Of a DNA stretch of 64,000 bases, positions 26,233 to 35,225 are shown in pieces. The position numbers were made by a program, and so were the translations under genes. This DNA is from Pelagibius sp965227505. GTDB taxonomy: Bacteria > Pseudomonadota > Alphaproteobacteria > Kiloniellales > Kiloniellaceae. The first letter of the stretch is position 1, and each line of letters starts with the position of its first letter. The DNA is taken from assembly GCF_965227505.1 (NCBI RefSeq), contig NZ_OZ245757.1, forward strand, positions 1,798,001-1,862,000, written 5' to 3'. The notes under the pieces are model-generated. The model worked only from the letters and a program-made list of their open reading frames with translations, had not been told where the DNA came from and did not search any database.

Positions 26233-27252
26233 CTAGTTCTTTTCCTTGTCCACCAGCTGGTTGGCGGCGATCCAGGGCATCATGGCGCGCAGCTTGGCGC
26301 CGACTTCCTCGATGTTGTGCTCCGCCGAGCGCCGGCGCAGGGCCTTGAAGGAGGGCTGGCCGGCCTTGCACTCGGCCACCCAGTCGCGGGCGAAACGGCC
26401 GGACTGGATGTCATCCAGCACCCGCTTCATCTCCGCCTTGGTCTCGTCGGTGACGATGCGCGGGCCGGTGGTGTAGTCGCCGTACTCGGCGGTGTTGGAG
26501 ATCGAGTAGCGCATGTTGGCCATGCCGCCCTCGTACATCAGGTCGACGATCAGCTTCACCTCGTGCAGGCACTCGAAGTAGGCCATCTCCGGCGCGTAGC
26601 CGGCGTCCACCAGGGTCTCGTAGCCGGCCTGGATCAGCGCCGTCAGGCCGCCGCAGAGCACCACCTGCTCGCCGAAGAGGTCAGTCTCGCACTCCTCCTT
26701 GAAGGTGGTCTCGATGACGCCGGAGCGCCCGCCGCCGATGGCCGAGGCGTAGGACAGCGCGATCTCCTGGGCGTTGCCGGAGGCATTCTGCGCCACCGCG
26801 ATGAGGCAGGGCACGCCGCCGCCGCGCACGTACTCCGAGCGCACGGTGTGGCCGGGGCCCTTGGGCGCGATCATGAACACGTCGAGGTCCTTGCGCGGCT
26901 CGATCAGGTTGAAGTGGACGTTGAGGCCGTGGGCGAAGGCCAGCGCCGCCCCGTCCTTCAGGTTCGGCTCCAGGGAGTCGCGGTAGATGTCGGCCTGCAT
27001 CTCGTCGGGGGTCAGCATCATGACCACGTCGGCCCAGGCGGCGGCCTCCTCCGGGGTCATCACCTGAAGGCCGGCGTTCTCCGCCTTCTTGGCGCTGGCC
27101 GAGCCGGCGCGCAGGGCGACCCGGACGTCGCTGACGCCGCTGTCCTTCAGGTTGTTGGCGTGGGCGTGGCCCTGGCTGCCGTAGCCGACGATGGCGACCT
27201 TCTTGCCCTTGATCAGATTGACGTCGGCGTCCCGATCGTAATAGACGCGCAT
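26233..27252 (-). CDS. ilvC: Ketol-acid reductoisomerase
   Basis: 339 aa, class I KARI. N-terminal VAIVGYGSQGHAHANNLKDSG is the NADPH-binding motif. The knotted C-terminal domain has KGPGHTVRSEYVRGGGVPCL, ETTFKEECETDLFGEQ (Mg ligands) and SISNTAEYGDYTTGPRI. Converts acetolactate or acetohydroxybutyrate to dihydroxy acids in valine/leucine/isoleucine synthesis. Last gene of ilvB-ilvH-ilvC, 152 nt after ilvH, with its own terminator. Confidence 0.98.
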   Translation of the reverse strand: MRVYYDRDADVNLIKGKKVAIVGYGSQGHAHANNLKDSGVSDVRVALRAGSASAKKAENAGLQVMTPEEAAAWADVVMMLTPDEMQADIYRDSLEPNLKDGAALAFAHGLNVHFNLIEPRKDLDVFMIAPKGPGHTVRSEYVRGGGVPCLIAVAQNASGNAQEIALSYASAIGGGRSGVIETTFKEECETDLFGEQVVLCGGLTALIQAGYETLVDAGYAPEMAYFECLHEVKLIVDLMYEGGMANMRYSISNTAEYGDYTTGPRIVTDETKAEMKRVLDDIQSGRFARDWVAECKAGQPSFKALRRRSAEHNIEEVGAKLRAMMPWIAANQLVDKEKN

Positions 27253-27404
27253 AGCGGCCGTCTCCCTAAGTATTTTTGTTGCTCCGAAAGGCTCGGCGGG
27301 GTTCTAAAGCGCCAACCCCGAAAGCGCAACGGGATTCCCGTCATGGCCGCCTGCACGGGACGCATGGCGGGAAATGGCTGGATTCCCGGCCGTTCCCGGC
27401 AGAC

Positions 27405-27920
27405 CTACAATCCCGACGGGCCGCGCGAGATGGCGACGACGCCGGTGCGGCTGACGTCGACCAGCCCCAGGGGTTGCATGAGGTCGATGAAGACGTCCAG
27501 CTTCTCGCTCTTGCCGGTCATCTCGAAGACGAAGTGGTCGTGGCTGGAGTCCACCACCCGGGCCCGGAAGATATCGGCGATGCGGAGGGATTCCACCCGC
27601 TTCTCGCCGGCGCCGGCCACCTTCACCAGGGCCAGTTCGCGCTCTACCGAGGGGCCCTCCAGCGACAGGTCGCTGACCCGCTGGATCGGCACCAGGCGGT
27701 CGAGTTGGGCCTTGATCTGCTCCAGGATCTGCGGCGTGCCGGAGGTGATGATGGTGATGCGCGAGAGCTTCTGGCGCGGGTCGACCTCGGTCACCGTCAG
27801 GCTTTCGATGTTGTAGCCGCGCCCGGAGAACAGGCCGATGACGCGGGCCAGAACGCCGGGTTCGTTGTCCACCAGCACCGCGATGGTGCGCGTTTCGATC
27901 TCTTGCTGTTTGATTGCCAT
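27405..27920 (-). CDS. ilvH: Acetolactate synthase regulatory subunit
   Basis: 171 aa, ACT domain at the N-terminus (IAVLVDNEPGVLARVIGLFSGRGYNIESLTV) and the C-terminal half with ELALVKV and RARVVDSSHDHFVFEMTGKSEKLD. Feedback valine-binding subunit for IlvB; small-subunit pattern GYNIESL is diagnostic. 83 nt after ilvB. Confidence 0.96.
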   Translation of the reverse strand: MAIKQQEIETRTIAVLVDNEPGVLARVIGLFSGRGYNIESLTVTEVDPRQKLSRITIITSGTPQILEQIKAQLDRLVPIQRVSDLSLEGPSVERELALVKVAGAGEKRVESLRIADIFRARVVDSSHDHFVFEMTGKSEKLDVFIDLMQPLGLVDVSRTGVVAISRGPSGL

Positions 27921-28003
27921 GATGATGTGAGGGCCGTGGAACGGCCCCTCGCTGTTTTCTGTTTCTCGGTCGTCTGGGAAAGGCGGAGGCGTGCAGGTAG
28001 CCT

Positions 28004-29785
28004 CTATACCAGCACCATGCCTTCCTCGGAAATCGGCTTGCCGGCCTTGTCCTCCGGTCCCAGCAGCATCTCGTAGTGCGCGGCGCCGGAGGGGATCATC
28101 GGGAAGCAGTTCTCGTCCTTGGACACCAGGCAGTCGAAGATCACCGGCTTGGGCGTCTCGATCATCTCCATGATCTTGTCGTCCAGGTCATCGGCCTTCT
28201 CGCAGCGGATGCCCACGGCGTGGAAGGATTCCGCCAGCTTCACGAAATCGGGCAGCGAGGCCGTATAGCTCTCGGAGTAGCGCCCGCCGTGGAGCAGTTC
28301 CTGCCACTGGCGCACCATGCCCATCCACTGGTTGTTCACGATGAACACCTTGACCGGCAGATTGTACTGGGCGATGCAGGACAGCTCCTGAATGTTCATC
28401 AGGATCGAGGCTTCGCCGGCGATGTCGATGACCAGGGCGTCGGGATGGGCGCGCTGCACGCCGAGCGCCGCCGGCATGCCGTAGCCCATGGTGCCGAGCC
28501 CGCCGGAGGTCATCCAGCGGTTCGGCTTTTCGAACTTGAAGTACTGCGCCGCCCACATCTGGTGCTGCCCCACCTCGGTGGTGATGTAGGGCTCGCGCTC
28601 CCGGGTCAGTTCGTAGAGCCGCTTGATGGCATGCTGCGGCTTGATGATCTGGTCCTTCTGCTCGTACTTCAGGCAGTCGCGGGCGCGCCACTCGTCGATC
28701 TGCGCCCACCAGGCTTTCAGCGCCTTCTGGTCGAGCTGCAGGTCGCGCGCCTTCCAGGCCGCCAGCAGGTCCTCCAGCACCGAGCCGGCGTCGCCGACGA
28801 TGGGCAGGTCGACCATGACGTTCTTGTTGATCGAGCTGGCATCGATGTCGATGTGGATCTTCTTGGAGCCGGGCGAGAACTCGTCGAGACGACCGGTCAC
28901 CCGGTCGTCGAAGCGGGCGCCGACGTTGATCATCACATCACAGTTGTACATCGCCAGATTGGCTTCGTAGGTGCCGTGCATGCCGAGCATGCCGATGAAC
29001 TGCGGGTCGCTGCCCGGATAGGCGCCGAGCCCCATCAGGGTGTTGGTGCAGGGCACGCCCAGCATTCGCACAAAGCGGGTCAGGAGCTCGGAGGCCTGGG
29101 GGCCGGAGTTGATGACGCCGCCGCCGGCGTAGACGATGGGCCGCTTGGCCCCGGCGATCATCTCCACCGCTTCGGCGATCGCGGCATCCTCGGCCTTGGT
29201 CTGCGGGCGATAGCTGCGGTGCTTCACCTCGTCCGGGCCGACGTAGCTGTCGCTCTTGGCCTGCACAACGTCCTTGGGCAGGTCGATGACCACCGGGCCG
29301 GGCCGGCCGTTCTGTGCGACGTAAAAGCCCTCGTGGACGATGCGCGGCAGGTCGGCCACGTCCTTGATCAGATAGTTGTGCTTGGTGCAGGGCCTCGTGA
29401 TGCCTGTGGTGTCGGCTTCCTGGAAAGCGTCGTTGCCGATCAGGTGGGTCGGCACCTGGCCGGTCAGGCAGACGATGGGGATCGAGTCCATCAGCGCGTC
29501 GGTCAGCCCGGTCACCGCGTTGGTCGCGCCGGGTCCGGAGGTCACCAGCACCACGCCGACCTTGCCGGTGGAACGGGCATAGCCCTCGGCGGCGTGAACT
29601 GCGCCGCCTTCCTGGCGCACGAGGATATGCTGGATGTCGTTCTGCTGGAAAAGCGCATCATAGATCGGCAGGACGGCGCCGCCCGGATAGCCGAAGATGA
29701 CTTCTACGCCCTGGTCGCGCAGCGCCTTGATCAGCATCTCCGCACCGGACATCATCGGCACATCGGTCCACGTTCTTCCAACCAT
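28004..29785 (-). CDS. ilvB: Acetolactate synthase catalytic subunit
   Basis: 593 aa. Thiamine-diphosphate enzyme: N-terminal IFGYPGGAVLPIYD, QEGGAVHAAEGYARSTG (catalytic Glu), VTSGPGATNAVTGL, the FAD segment and the ThDP motif GDIA-like IDIAGEASILMN, ending NQWMGMVRQWQ. Catalyses pyruvate condensation, the first common step of branched-chain amino-acid synthesis. Start may be MVGRTWTDVP at 29785 or the MM pair ten residues later; MSGAEMLIKAL is where homologues normally begin. Confidence 0.97.
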   Translation of the reverse strand: MVGRTWTDVPMMSGAEMLIKALRDQGVEVIFGYPGGAVLPIYDALFQQNDIQHILVRQEGGAVHAAEGYARSTGKVGVVLVTSGPGATNAVTGLTDALMDSIPIVCLTGQVPTHLIGNDAFQEADTTGITRPCTKHNYLIKDVADLPRIVHEGFYVAQNGRPGPVVIDLPKDVVQAKSDSYVGPDEVKHRSYRPQTKAEDAAIAEAVEMIAGAKRPIVYAGGGVINSGPQASELLTRFVRMLGVPCTNTLMGLGAYPGSDPQFIGMLGMHGTYEANLAMYNCDVMINVGARFDDRVTGRLDEFSPGSKKIHIDIDASSINKNVMVDLPIVGDAGSVLEDLLAAWKARDLQLDQKALKAWWAQIDEWRARDCLKYEQKDQIIKPQHAIKRLYELTREREPYITTEVGQHQMWAAQYFKFEKPNRWMTSGGLGTMGYGMPAALGVQRAHPDALVIDIAGEASILMNIQELSCIAQYNLPVKVFIVNNQWMGMVRQWQELLHGGRYSESYTASLPDFVKLAESFHAVGIRCEKADDLDDKIMEMIETPKPVIFDCLVSKDENCFPMIPSGAAHYEMLLGPEDKAGKPISEEGMVLV

Positions 29786-29898
29786 CCGACCTTCTCCTTC
29801 GGCCTTTCCCCGGCCTGATCTGAGGGCGACCGGTCCTGGCAGCCCTTCCCGAAAGCCAAGGCCGGCCCCGGCGGGCGGCCCGGCATCTCATTTCAGCA

Positions 29899-29922
29899 CA
29901 AAAGAGGCCGGCAGAACCGGCC
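29899..29922 (-). terminator. Terminator-like hairpin upstream of ilvB / end of miaA
   Basis: Minus strand GGCCGG-TTCTG-CCGGCC followed by TCTTTT. It lies between miaA and ilvB (both minus). It could end the miaA transcript or act as an attenuator of ilvB. A short open frame precedes it (MRVRPSRRTGYLGG...) but has no run of Ile/Val/Leu codons, so attenuation is not shown. Confidence 0.5.
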
Positions 29923-30029
29923 ATTGCTTCGTTTCCGGCGGGCAGCCGCCCAGATAACCGGTGCGGCGTGACGGCCGGACGCGCATCGAACGCCCGAATT
30001 CCGCCGGAAAGGAGCCGGACGTTATCCCC

Positions 30030-30995
30030 TTAATCGGCCGTGGTCAACAGCATTTGACGAATTTTTGCAAATAAATTGGGTTGCAAGCTTTCAGAATATT
30101 GCGCATTGATGGTGATCACAGTTGGATCATTACCCAAAAATTGGTGCCGCAGCCAGGTCGTCTGGCGTTTGGCGTAGCGCCGGGTGGCCTGCTGGGCCAG
30201 TGCCAGGGCTTCCGGCAGGGTGCTCTCACCGCGCAGATGGGCGGCCAGTTCGGGGACGCCCAGGGCCTTCATGACCGGCAGGCCGGGATCCAGGCCCTTG
30301 GCCAGCAGGTTCTGCACCTCCTCCAGCGCGCCTTGAGCGATCATCGCGTCCAGGCGCCGGTCGCAGGCGGCATAGAGGGTCTCTCGCTCCGGCAGCAGGC
30401 AGATCTTGATACAGCGGTAGGGCGCCGCCTCGCCTTCCTGCGCCTGCCACACCGCCAGCGACGCGCCGGTGGCCATGAACACCTCCCACGCGCGGGCCAC
30501 CCGCTGACGGTCACCGGGCGACAGCCGCCGCGCCATCTCCGGATCGAGCTCGGCCAGCCGCGCATGCAGGGCGGGCGCGCCGATCTCCGCCAGCAGGTCC
30601 CGCGTCTCTGCCCGCACGGCCGCCGGGATCTCCGGGACCGCGCTCAACCCCTTCTCGAAAGCCCGCAGATAGAGGCCGGTGCCGCCCACGAGGATCGGCA
30701 GCTTGCCGGCGGCAAGGCCATGGGCGGCTTCCTCCAGGGCCAGCGCCCGCCAGCGGCCCGCCGAGCAGACCTGGTCGCCTGAAAACGTGCCGTAAAGCCG
30801 GTGCGGGACGGCATCCATGTCCGCCGCCGTGGGGCGCGCCGTCAGGATCGCGAGATCGCGATAGACCTGCATGGAATCGGCATTGATGACGACGCCGTCG
30901 GAGGCCTTTGCAAGGTCCATAGCGAGAGCCGATTTTCCCGATGCCGTGGGTCCGGCGATCAGCACCACGCTCTGGCGGTCGTCGCTTTCGCTCAT
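30030..30995 (-). CDS. miaA: tRNA dimethylallyltransferase
   Basis: About 321 aa from the ATG at 30995 (MSESDDRQSVVL). The P-loop LIAGPTASGKSALAMDLA, then VINADSMQVYRDLAILTARP and ILVGGTGLYLRAF are MiaA hallmarks. C-terminal RRYAKRQTTWLRHQF completes the family. Modifies A37 of tRNAs reading U-initial codons. Frame remains open far upstream of the start, but those residues have no similarity and overlap the opposite serB region. Confidence 0.95.
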   Translation of the reverse strand: MSESDDRQSVVLIAGPTASGKSALAMDLAKASDGVVINADSMQVYRDLAILTARPTAADMDAVPHRLYGTFSGDQVCSAGRWRALALEEAAHGLAAGKLPILVGGTGLYLRAFEKGLSAVPEIPAAVRAETRDLLAEIGAPALHARLAELDPEMARRLSPGDRQRVARAWEVFMATGASLAVWQAQEGEAAPYRCIKICLLPERETLYAACDRRLDAMIAQGALEEVQNLLAKGLDPGLPVMKALGVPELAAHLRGESTLPEALALAQQATRRYAKRQTTWLRHQFLGNDPTVITINAQYSESLQPNLFAKIRQMLLTTAD

Positions 30996-30996
30996 T

Positions 30997-31032
30997 CGTT
31001 TGCTGTGCCGTTTACTGTGCCGTTTACTGTGC
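30997..31032. repeat. Three tandem 12-bp units in the miaA/serB divergent region
   Basis: CGTTTGCTGTGC then two exact CGTTTACTGTGC. They occupy 36 of the 76 bp between divergent starts of miaA and serB, next to the miaA ATG. Confidence 0.8.
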
Positions 31033-31071
31033 GCCTTGCGGGAAGCGGCGCGGCCTCGGTATAAGCCGTTG

Positions 31072-31980
31072 ATGCAGTACGTCCTTACCGTGATCGGGGA
31101 CCCCAGCTCAAGGCCGTTGAACGCGGCAATCGTCGAGGCGGCGCGTGGCGCAATCCGCGAAAGCCGCGGCGCGCCCGGTGAGCCGGACTGGCTGGCCGAG
31201 GGTATTGCCTGCGATGTGCCTTTTGACGGCGAGGAGCCGACAATCACCCAGGCACTGGTGCGCGAGACCCTGGGCCCGGCGCCGCTGGACCTGGCCATCC
31301 AGCCCGCCGCCGGTCGGCGCAAGCGCCTCCTGCTGGCGGACATGGAGTCCACCATCATCGCCGAGGAGATGCTCGACGAACTGGCCGGTGTCGCCGGGAT
31401 CGGCGCGCAGGTCGAAGACATCACAGCCCGCGCAATGGCAGGCAACCTGAACTTCGAGGCCGCGCTGCGCGAGCGGGTCGGCCTGCTCACCGGCATGACC
31501 GAGGATGTTGTGAAAGCCGCGGCGGAGCGCATGACACTCAATCCCGGTGCCCGTAGTCTCGTTGCCACCATGCATGCCGCCGGGGCCTACTGCGCGCTGG
31601 TGTCCGGCGGCTTTACCGTTTTTACCAAGAAGATCCGCGCAGCCTGCGGCTTCAGCGAAGATCGGGCCAACTGCCTGGAGATCGAGAACGGGCGGGTTAC
31701 CGGGCGGGTGGTGGAGCCCATTCTCGGGCGGGAGGCGAAACTGAAGACCCTGCAGGACCTGACCCGGAGCCTGGGCCTGACCCTGGACGACAGCTGCGCC
31801 GTCGGGGACGGCGCCAACGACCTGGCCATGCTGGGGGCGGCCGGCCTGGGCGTTGCCTATCACGGCAAGCCCAAGGTGCGCGCGGCCGCGCGCTACCGCA
31901 TCGATCATGGCGACCTGACGGCCCTGCTCTATCTTCAGGGCTATCGCCGCGCCGAGTTTCACGAGGACATGGGCGCCTGA
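31072..31980 (+). CDS. serB: Phosphoserine phosphatase
   Basis: 302 aa from ATG at 31072. N-terminal ~85-residue regulatory part, then HAD motif I LLADMESTIIAEEMLDELA, motif II SGGFTVFTKKI, motif III region LKTLQDL and motif IV VGDGANDLAMLGAAGLGVA. The second Asp of DxDxT is Glu (DMEST). I believe DMEST occurs in relatives, but have not checked. Last step of serine synthesis. Ends before a bidirectional terminator shared with degP. Confidence 0.93.
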   Translation: MQYVLTVIGDPSSRPLNAAIVEAARGAIRESRGAPGEPDWLAEGIACDVPFDGEEPTITQALVRETLGPAPLDLAIQPAAGRRKRLLLADMESTIIAEEMLDELAGVAGIGAQVEDITARAMAGNLNFEAALRERVGLLTGMTEDVVKAAAERMTLNPGARSLVATMHAAGAYCALVSGGFTVFTKKIRAACGFSEDRANCLEIENGRVTGRVVEPILGREAKLKTLQDLTRSLGLTLDDSCAVGDGANDLAMLGAAGLGVAYHGKPKVRAAARYRIDHGDLTALLYLQGYRRAEFHEDMGA

Positions 31981-32047
31981 GCCGGGCCGCCTGAGCCGGG
32001 CCGCCTGACCTCGGGGGTCTTCGTGGGTCGCACAGGCGAAAACAAAA

Positions 32048-32073
32048 CGGCGGCGCCCCTACGGGCGCCGCCG
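32048..32073. terminator. Bidirectional terminator between serB and degP
   Basis: Perfect 11-bp stem CGGCGGCGCCC/GGGCGCCGCCG with a CTAC loop, flanked by AAAAC on the left and CTTCGTT on the right. It lies between the two converging genes. Confidence 0.8.
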
Positions 32074-32101
32074 CTTCGTTCAGGCACCGAAGCCTGGGCG
32101 G

Positions 32102-33598
32102 TCAGCTTTGATCGATACGAACCGCGACCCACTGGAAGTCGCCCTGGCGGAACACCAGCAGGGTGACCACGCGGTAGCCTTCGGACTTGGCTCTCTCGAC
32201 CTTCTCGACGACCTCGGCGGGGCTCGCCACCTCTTCCTGGTCGACCTCGACAATGACGTCGCCGGGACGCAGGCCCTTTTCGGCGCCGGAGCCGCCCTCT
32301 TCGACCTCGGTGATGATCACGCCCTTGGTGTCCTCGTCGAGTTCGAAGCGCGTGCGCAGCTCCGGCGTGATGGTGCCGAGGGCAAGGCCGAGGGACTCCA
32401 TCTTGTCGGGCGTCACCTCTTCCTGAGGTTGGTCGGCAGGCGCGGCCGCCAACTGGTCGGCCTCCAGTTCGCCGATCTTCACCTTGACGGTCTCCTCGGC
32501 GGAGCGCCGCCAGATGGTGACGTCGACCTCCGCGCCGACCGCGGTCTCTGCGACCATCGCCGGCAGGCGGCGCATCTCCGTAACGTCGCGGCCGTTGAAC
32601 TCCAGGATCACATCGCCCTGCTGGATCCCGGCCTCTTCGGCGGGACCGCCTTGGGTTACAGCGGCGACCAGGGCGCCGCGAGGCTTGTCGAGGCGCAGCC
32701 CTTCAGCCAGTTCGTCGGTGACATTCTGAATGCGCACGCCAAGCCAGCCGCGGCGCACTTCGCCGGACTCGCGCAGCTGGGCGATGATGTTCTTGGCCAT
32801 CGAGGACGGCGTGGCGAAGCCGATGCCGACCGAGCCGCCGGAGGGCGAGAAGATCGCGGTGTTCACGCCGATGACCTCGCCTTCAAGATTGAACATCGGG
32901 CCGCCGGAGTTGCCCTTGTTGATGGCCGCGTCGGTCTGCAGGAAGTTGTCGTAGCGACCGGCATTGATATCGCGCTGACGCGCCGAAACGATGCCTGCGG
33001 TGACGGTGCCGCCAAGACCGAAGGGATTGCCGATGGCGACGACCCAGTCGCCGATCCGCGTGTTGTCGGAGTCGCCCCAGGTCGTGGCCGGCAACGGCTG
33101 ACTGGCCTCCACCTTCAAGAGCGCCAGATCGGTGTCCTTGTCGCTGCCGACGATGGTGGCATCCAGCTTGGTGCCGTCCGAGAACACCACTTCGACTTCG
33201 TCGGCGTCGGCGATCACATGGTGGTTGGTGACGATAAAGCCGCTGGGGTCGATCACGAAACCGGACCCCAGGGAGGAGCCGCGCCGACGCTGCTGCGGCG
33301 GCGGTTCGCCGCCTTCGCCGCGGCGCTCAAAGAACTCTTTAAAAAATTCCTCGAACTGTTCGGCCTGGCCGCCCTCGATTGTCTGGCGGGTCTGGATATT
33401 GACCACCGTGGGCAGCAGCCGTTCGACCATATCGGCAAAAGAATCCGGCGCCGAACGCGCCTGCACGGCCGCCGACCACGCCAGCATCATGAGAGCGCAG
33501 GCCGTGGCGACCGCTGCGAGCAGCCAGCGCCGGCCCGGGGCCGTGCGGTCTGCCGCCAGGGCCACTGCCTTGCGCCGCTGCGTCGAAGAGTTTCGCAT
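32102..33598 (-). CDS. degP: DegP/HtrA-type periplasmic serine protease
   Basis: About 498 aa from ATG at 33598 (MRNSSTQRRKAV). Signal/anchor hydrophobic segment LLAAVATACALMMLAWSAAVQA. Trypsin-like triad: VTNHHVIADADEVEV (His), DTDLALLKVE (Asp), NKGNSGGPMFN (Ser). Two PDZ domains follow (starting ~280 and ~390), with GWLGVRIQNVT and LGLALGTITPELR. Quality control of envelope proteins. Lies upstream of DUF2065-hflC-hflK in a common alphaproteobacterial neighbourhood. Confidence 0.96.
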   Translation of the reverse strand: MRNSSTQRRKAVALAADRTAPGRRWLLAAVATACALMMLAWSAAVQARSAPDSFADMVERLLPTVVNIQTRQTIEGGQAEQFEEFFKEFFERRGEGGEPPPQQRRRGSSLGSGFVIDPSGFIVTNHHVIADADEVEVVFSDGTKLDATIVGSDKDTDLALLKVEASQPLPATTWGDSDNTRIGDWVVAIGNPFGLGGTVTAGIVSARQRDINAGRYDNFLQTDAAINKGNSGGPMFNLEGEVIGVNTAIFSPSGGSVGIGFATPSSMAKNIIAQLRESGEVRRGWLGVRIQNVTDELAEGLRLDKPRGALVAAVTQGGPAEEAGIQQGDVILEFNGRDVTEMRRLPAMVAETAVGAEVDVTIWRRSAEETVKVKIGELEADQLAAAPADQPQEEVTPDKMESLGLALGTITPELRTRFELDEDTKGVIITEVEEGGSGAEKGLRPGDVIVEVDQEEVASPAEVVEKVERAKSEGYRVVTLLVFRQGDFQWVAVRIDQS

Positions 33599-33956
33599 CA
33601 CTGTCGGTTTTCTCCCTCGCTTGGAGCAGCGCTCCACATCGGCCGGATCAGAGTCCGGAAGAACCAAACGTCTGACCGGATGTCGGGCGCCCGGGGGCCC
33701 TCAAACCCCGGGCATTCCGGGCATTCGGACGTTCAGGCCCGGACTGCTCGGATGCTCAAGGCTCGCCGCACAAGGCGGTGAGCATACCCCCTACCCCGCC
33801 AACTTGGGCCCTGCAAGACAGACTTTGTAGGCCCTCTCAATAAAAAGTGTAGCACCCGAAGCCTGTGATACGAAGTGGGCGAATTTGTGGCGTCCCCAAA
33901 GAAACCGGCGGTTCCCGGCGGGGCCGGCCTGCCGATTGCAACCCTTTGGCCGGATC
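33599..33956. other. Intergenic region degP / DUF2065
   Basis: About 358 bp. A GGGCATTC direct repeat lies near 33709-33730. No gene recognised. The leader of degP probably occupies the left half. Confidence 0.45.
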
Positions 33957-34142
33957 TCAGCCGCGCAGCAGCCAGACGAAAAAGACCCCCAGCGCCGCAA
34001 CCGCGAGACCGCCGTAGCGCAGGGATTCCGGCGTCATTTCCTCCAGCATCTGGAGAATCTGCCTGATCCGATGGGGAAAAACCGCCAGAAACAGTCCCTC
34101 GATCACGAGGACCAGCGCCAGCGCGGTCAGGAAATCGGTCAT
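33957..34142 (-). CDS. DUF2065 family small membrane protein
   Basis: 61 aa with two hydrophobic helices (ALALVLVIEGLFLAVFP and GGLAVAALGVFFVWLL) and the DUF2065 hallmark LVIEGLFLAVFPHRIRQIL. Often next to hflK-hflC, as here (after hflC). Role unknown, presumably linked to the HflKC complex in the inner membrane. Confidence 0.9.
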   Translation of the reverse strand: MTDFLTALALVLVIEGLFLAVFPHRIRQILQMLEEMTPESLRYGGLAVAALGVFFVWLLRG

Positions 34143-34212
34143 AGCGTCATGTCAGAGAGAGTGGAGAACAGCCCCCAATAATCCGGAAGGGGGCCTGAGG
34201 TGCCGGAAGCAA

Positions 34213-34240
34213 CGAGGGCCGGCTGGTCGGCCGGCCCTCG
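34213..34240 (-). terminator. Hairpin downstream of hflC
   Basis: 11-bp perfect stem CGAGGGCCGGC/GCCGGCCCTCG with a 6-nt loop, located 80 nt after the hflC stop on the minus strand; the tract after it (GTTGC) is not a strong T-run. Confidence 0.6.
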
Positions 34241-34320
34241 TCGGAACATCACTCTATTGCAGGAGTTTCCGATGGGCGGCTTCTGACTGCCGCCCCCTCG
34301 GAACACGCCGCAGAGGCGGC

Positions 34321-35214
34321 CTACTGGATCGCCCGGCCGCGGCTCACCTGTCCTTCGATCTGCTGAAAGAAGGAGAAGAATTCGCTGTCCGGCGACAGCA
34401 CCATATAGGTGCTCTCACTGTCCAAGGATTCGCTGTAGGCCTGCATGGAGCGGTAGAAGTTGAAGAACTCCGGATCCTGACCAAAAGCGTTGTTGAGGAT
34501 TTCTGTGCGCATGCCTTCGCCCTGACCGCGCAGAATCTCCGATTCCCGCCGGGCCTCGGCGGCGATGACCGTGGCTTCGCGGTCGGCCGCGGCCGTGATG
34601 CGCTGCGACTGCTCGAAGCCCTGGGCGCGGAACTCGGCCGCCTCGCGCTCACGCTCGGAGCGCATGCGGTCATAGACCGATTCCCGGGTCTCGTCGGGCA
34701 GGTCGGCGCGCCGGATACGCACGTCCACCAGGGCAATGCCGAAACGCTGGGTTTCCCGGTCCACGTTGTCACGAATGCTCTGCAGGATGCGCGTGCGCTC
34801 CGGCGAAAGCACTGACGAAAGCGTCTCGTTACCCAGCACCTCACGCAGGCGGCCGTTGATGATGCCGCCCAGGCGCTGGCGCGCGACGCCCTCGGTCCGC
34901 ACCGTCTGGAAGAACAGCAGCGGATCCAGGATCTTGTAGCGCGCGAAGACGTCGACGATCAGGCGCTTCTGGTCGGACAGCAGGATGTTTTCCGCCGGCG
35001 GATCCAGGTTCAGCACCCGCCGTTCATAGTACTGCACGTTCTGGATCAGCGGCAGCTTCCAGGACAGACCCGGTTCCGTGATCACCCGCTTGGGTTCGCC
35101 GAACTGCATCACGATGGCCTGCTGGCGTTCATCCACCGTGAAGAGAGAGCCGTAAGCCAAGAGGCCGAGGCCTACTACGACGACGGCGATGATCGCATTC
35201 GCATACTTGCCCAT
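34321..35214 (-). CDS. hflC: FtsH-regulating SPFH protein HflC
   Basis: 297 aa. N-terminal anchor AIIAVVVVGLGLLAYGSLF, then SPFH/band-7 core (FTVDERQQAIVMQFGEPKRVI), R-rich helices RMRSEREREAAEFRAQG and C-terminal NFYRSMQAYSESL with FFSFF near the end. Pairs with HflK in a membrane complex that modulates FtsH protease. Starts 11 nt after the hflK stop. Confidence 0.96.
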   Translation of the reverse strand: MGKYANAIIAVVVVGLGLLAYGSLFTVDERQQAIVMQFGEPKRVITEPGLSWKLPLIQNVQYYERRVLNLDPPAENILLSDQKRLIVDVFARYKILDPLLFFQTVRTEGVARQRLGGIINGRLREVLGNETLSSVLSPERTRILQSIRDNVDRETQRFGIALVDVRIRRADLPDETRESVYDRMRSEREREAAEFRAQGFEQSQRITAAADREATVIAAEARRESEILRGQGEGMRTEILNNAFGQDPEFFNFYRSMQAYSESLDSESTYMVLSPDSEFFSFFQQIEGQVSRGRAIQ

Positions 35215-35225
35215 GGTCTCGCTCC

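Noticed and set aside
29899..29990. ilvB leader-peptide attenuator
   Set aside because: Leader frame lacks Ile/Val/Leu runs; hairpin more simply ends miaA.
30996..31571. N-terminal extension of miaA
   Set aside because: Overlaps serB on the other strand and no MiaA similarity before MSESDD.
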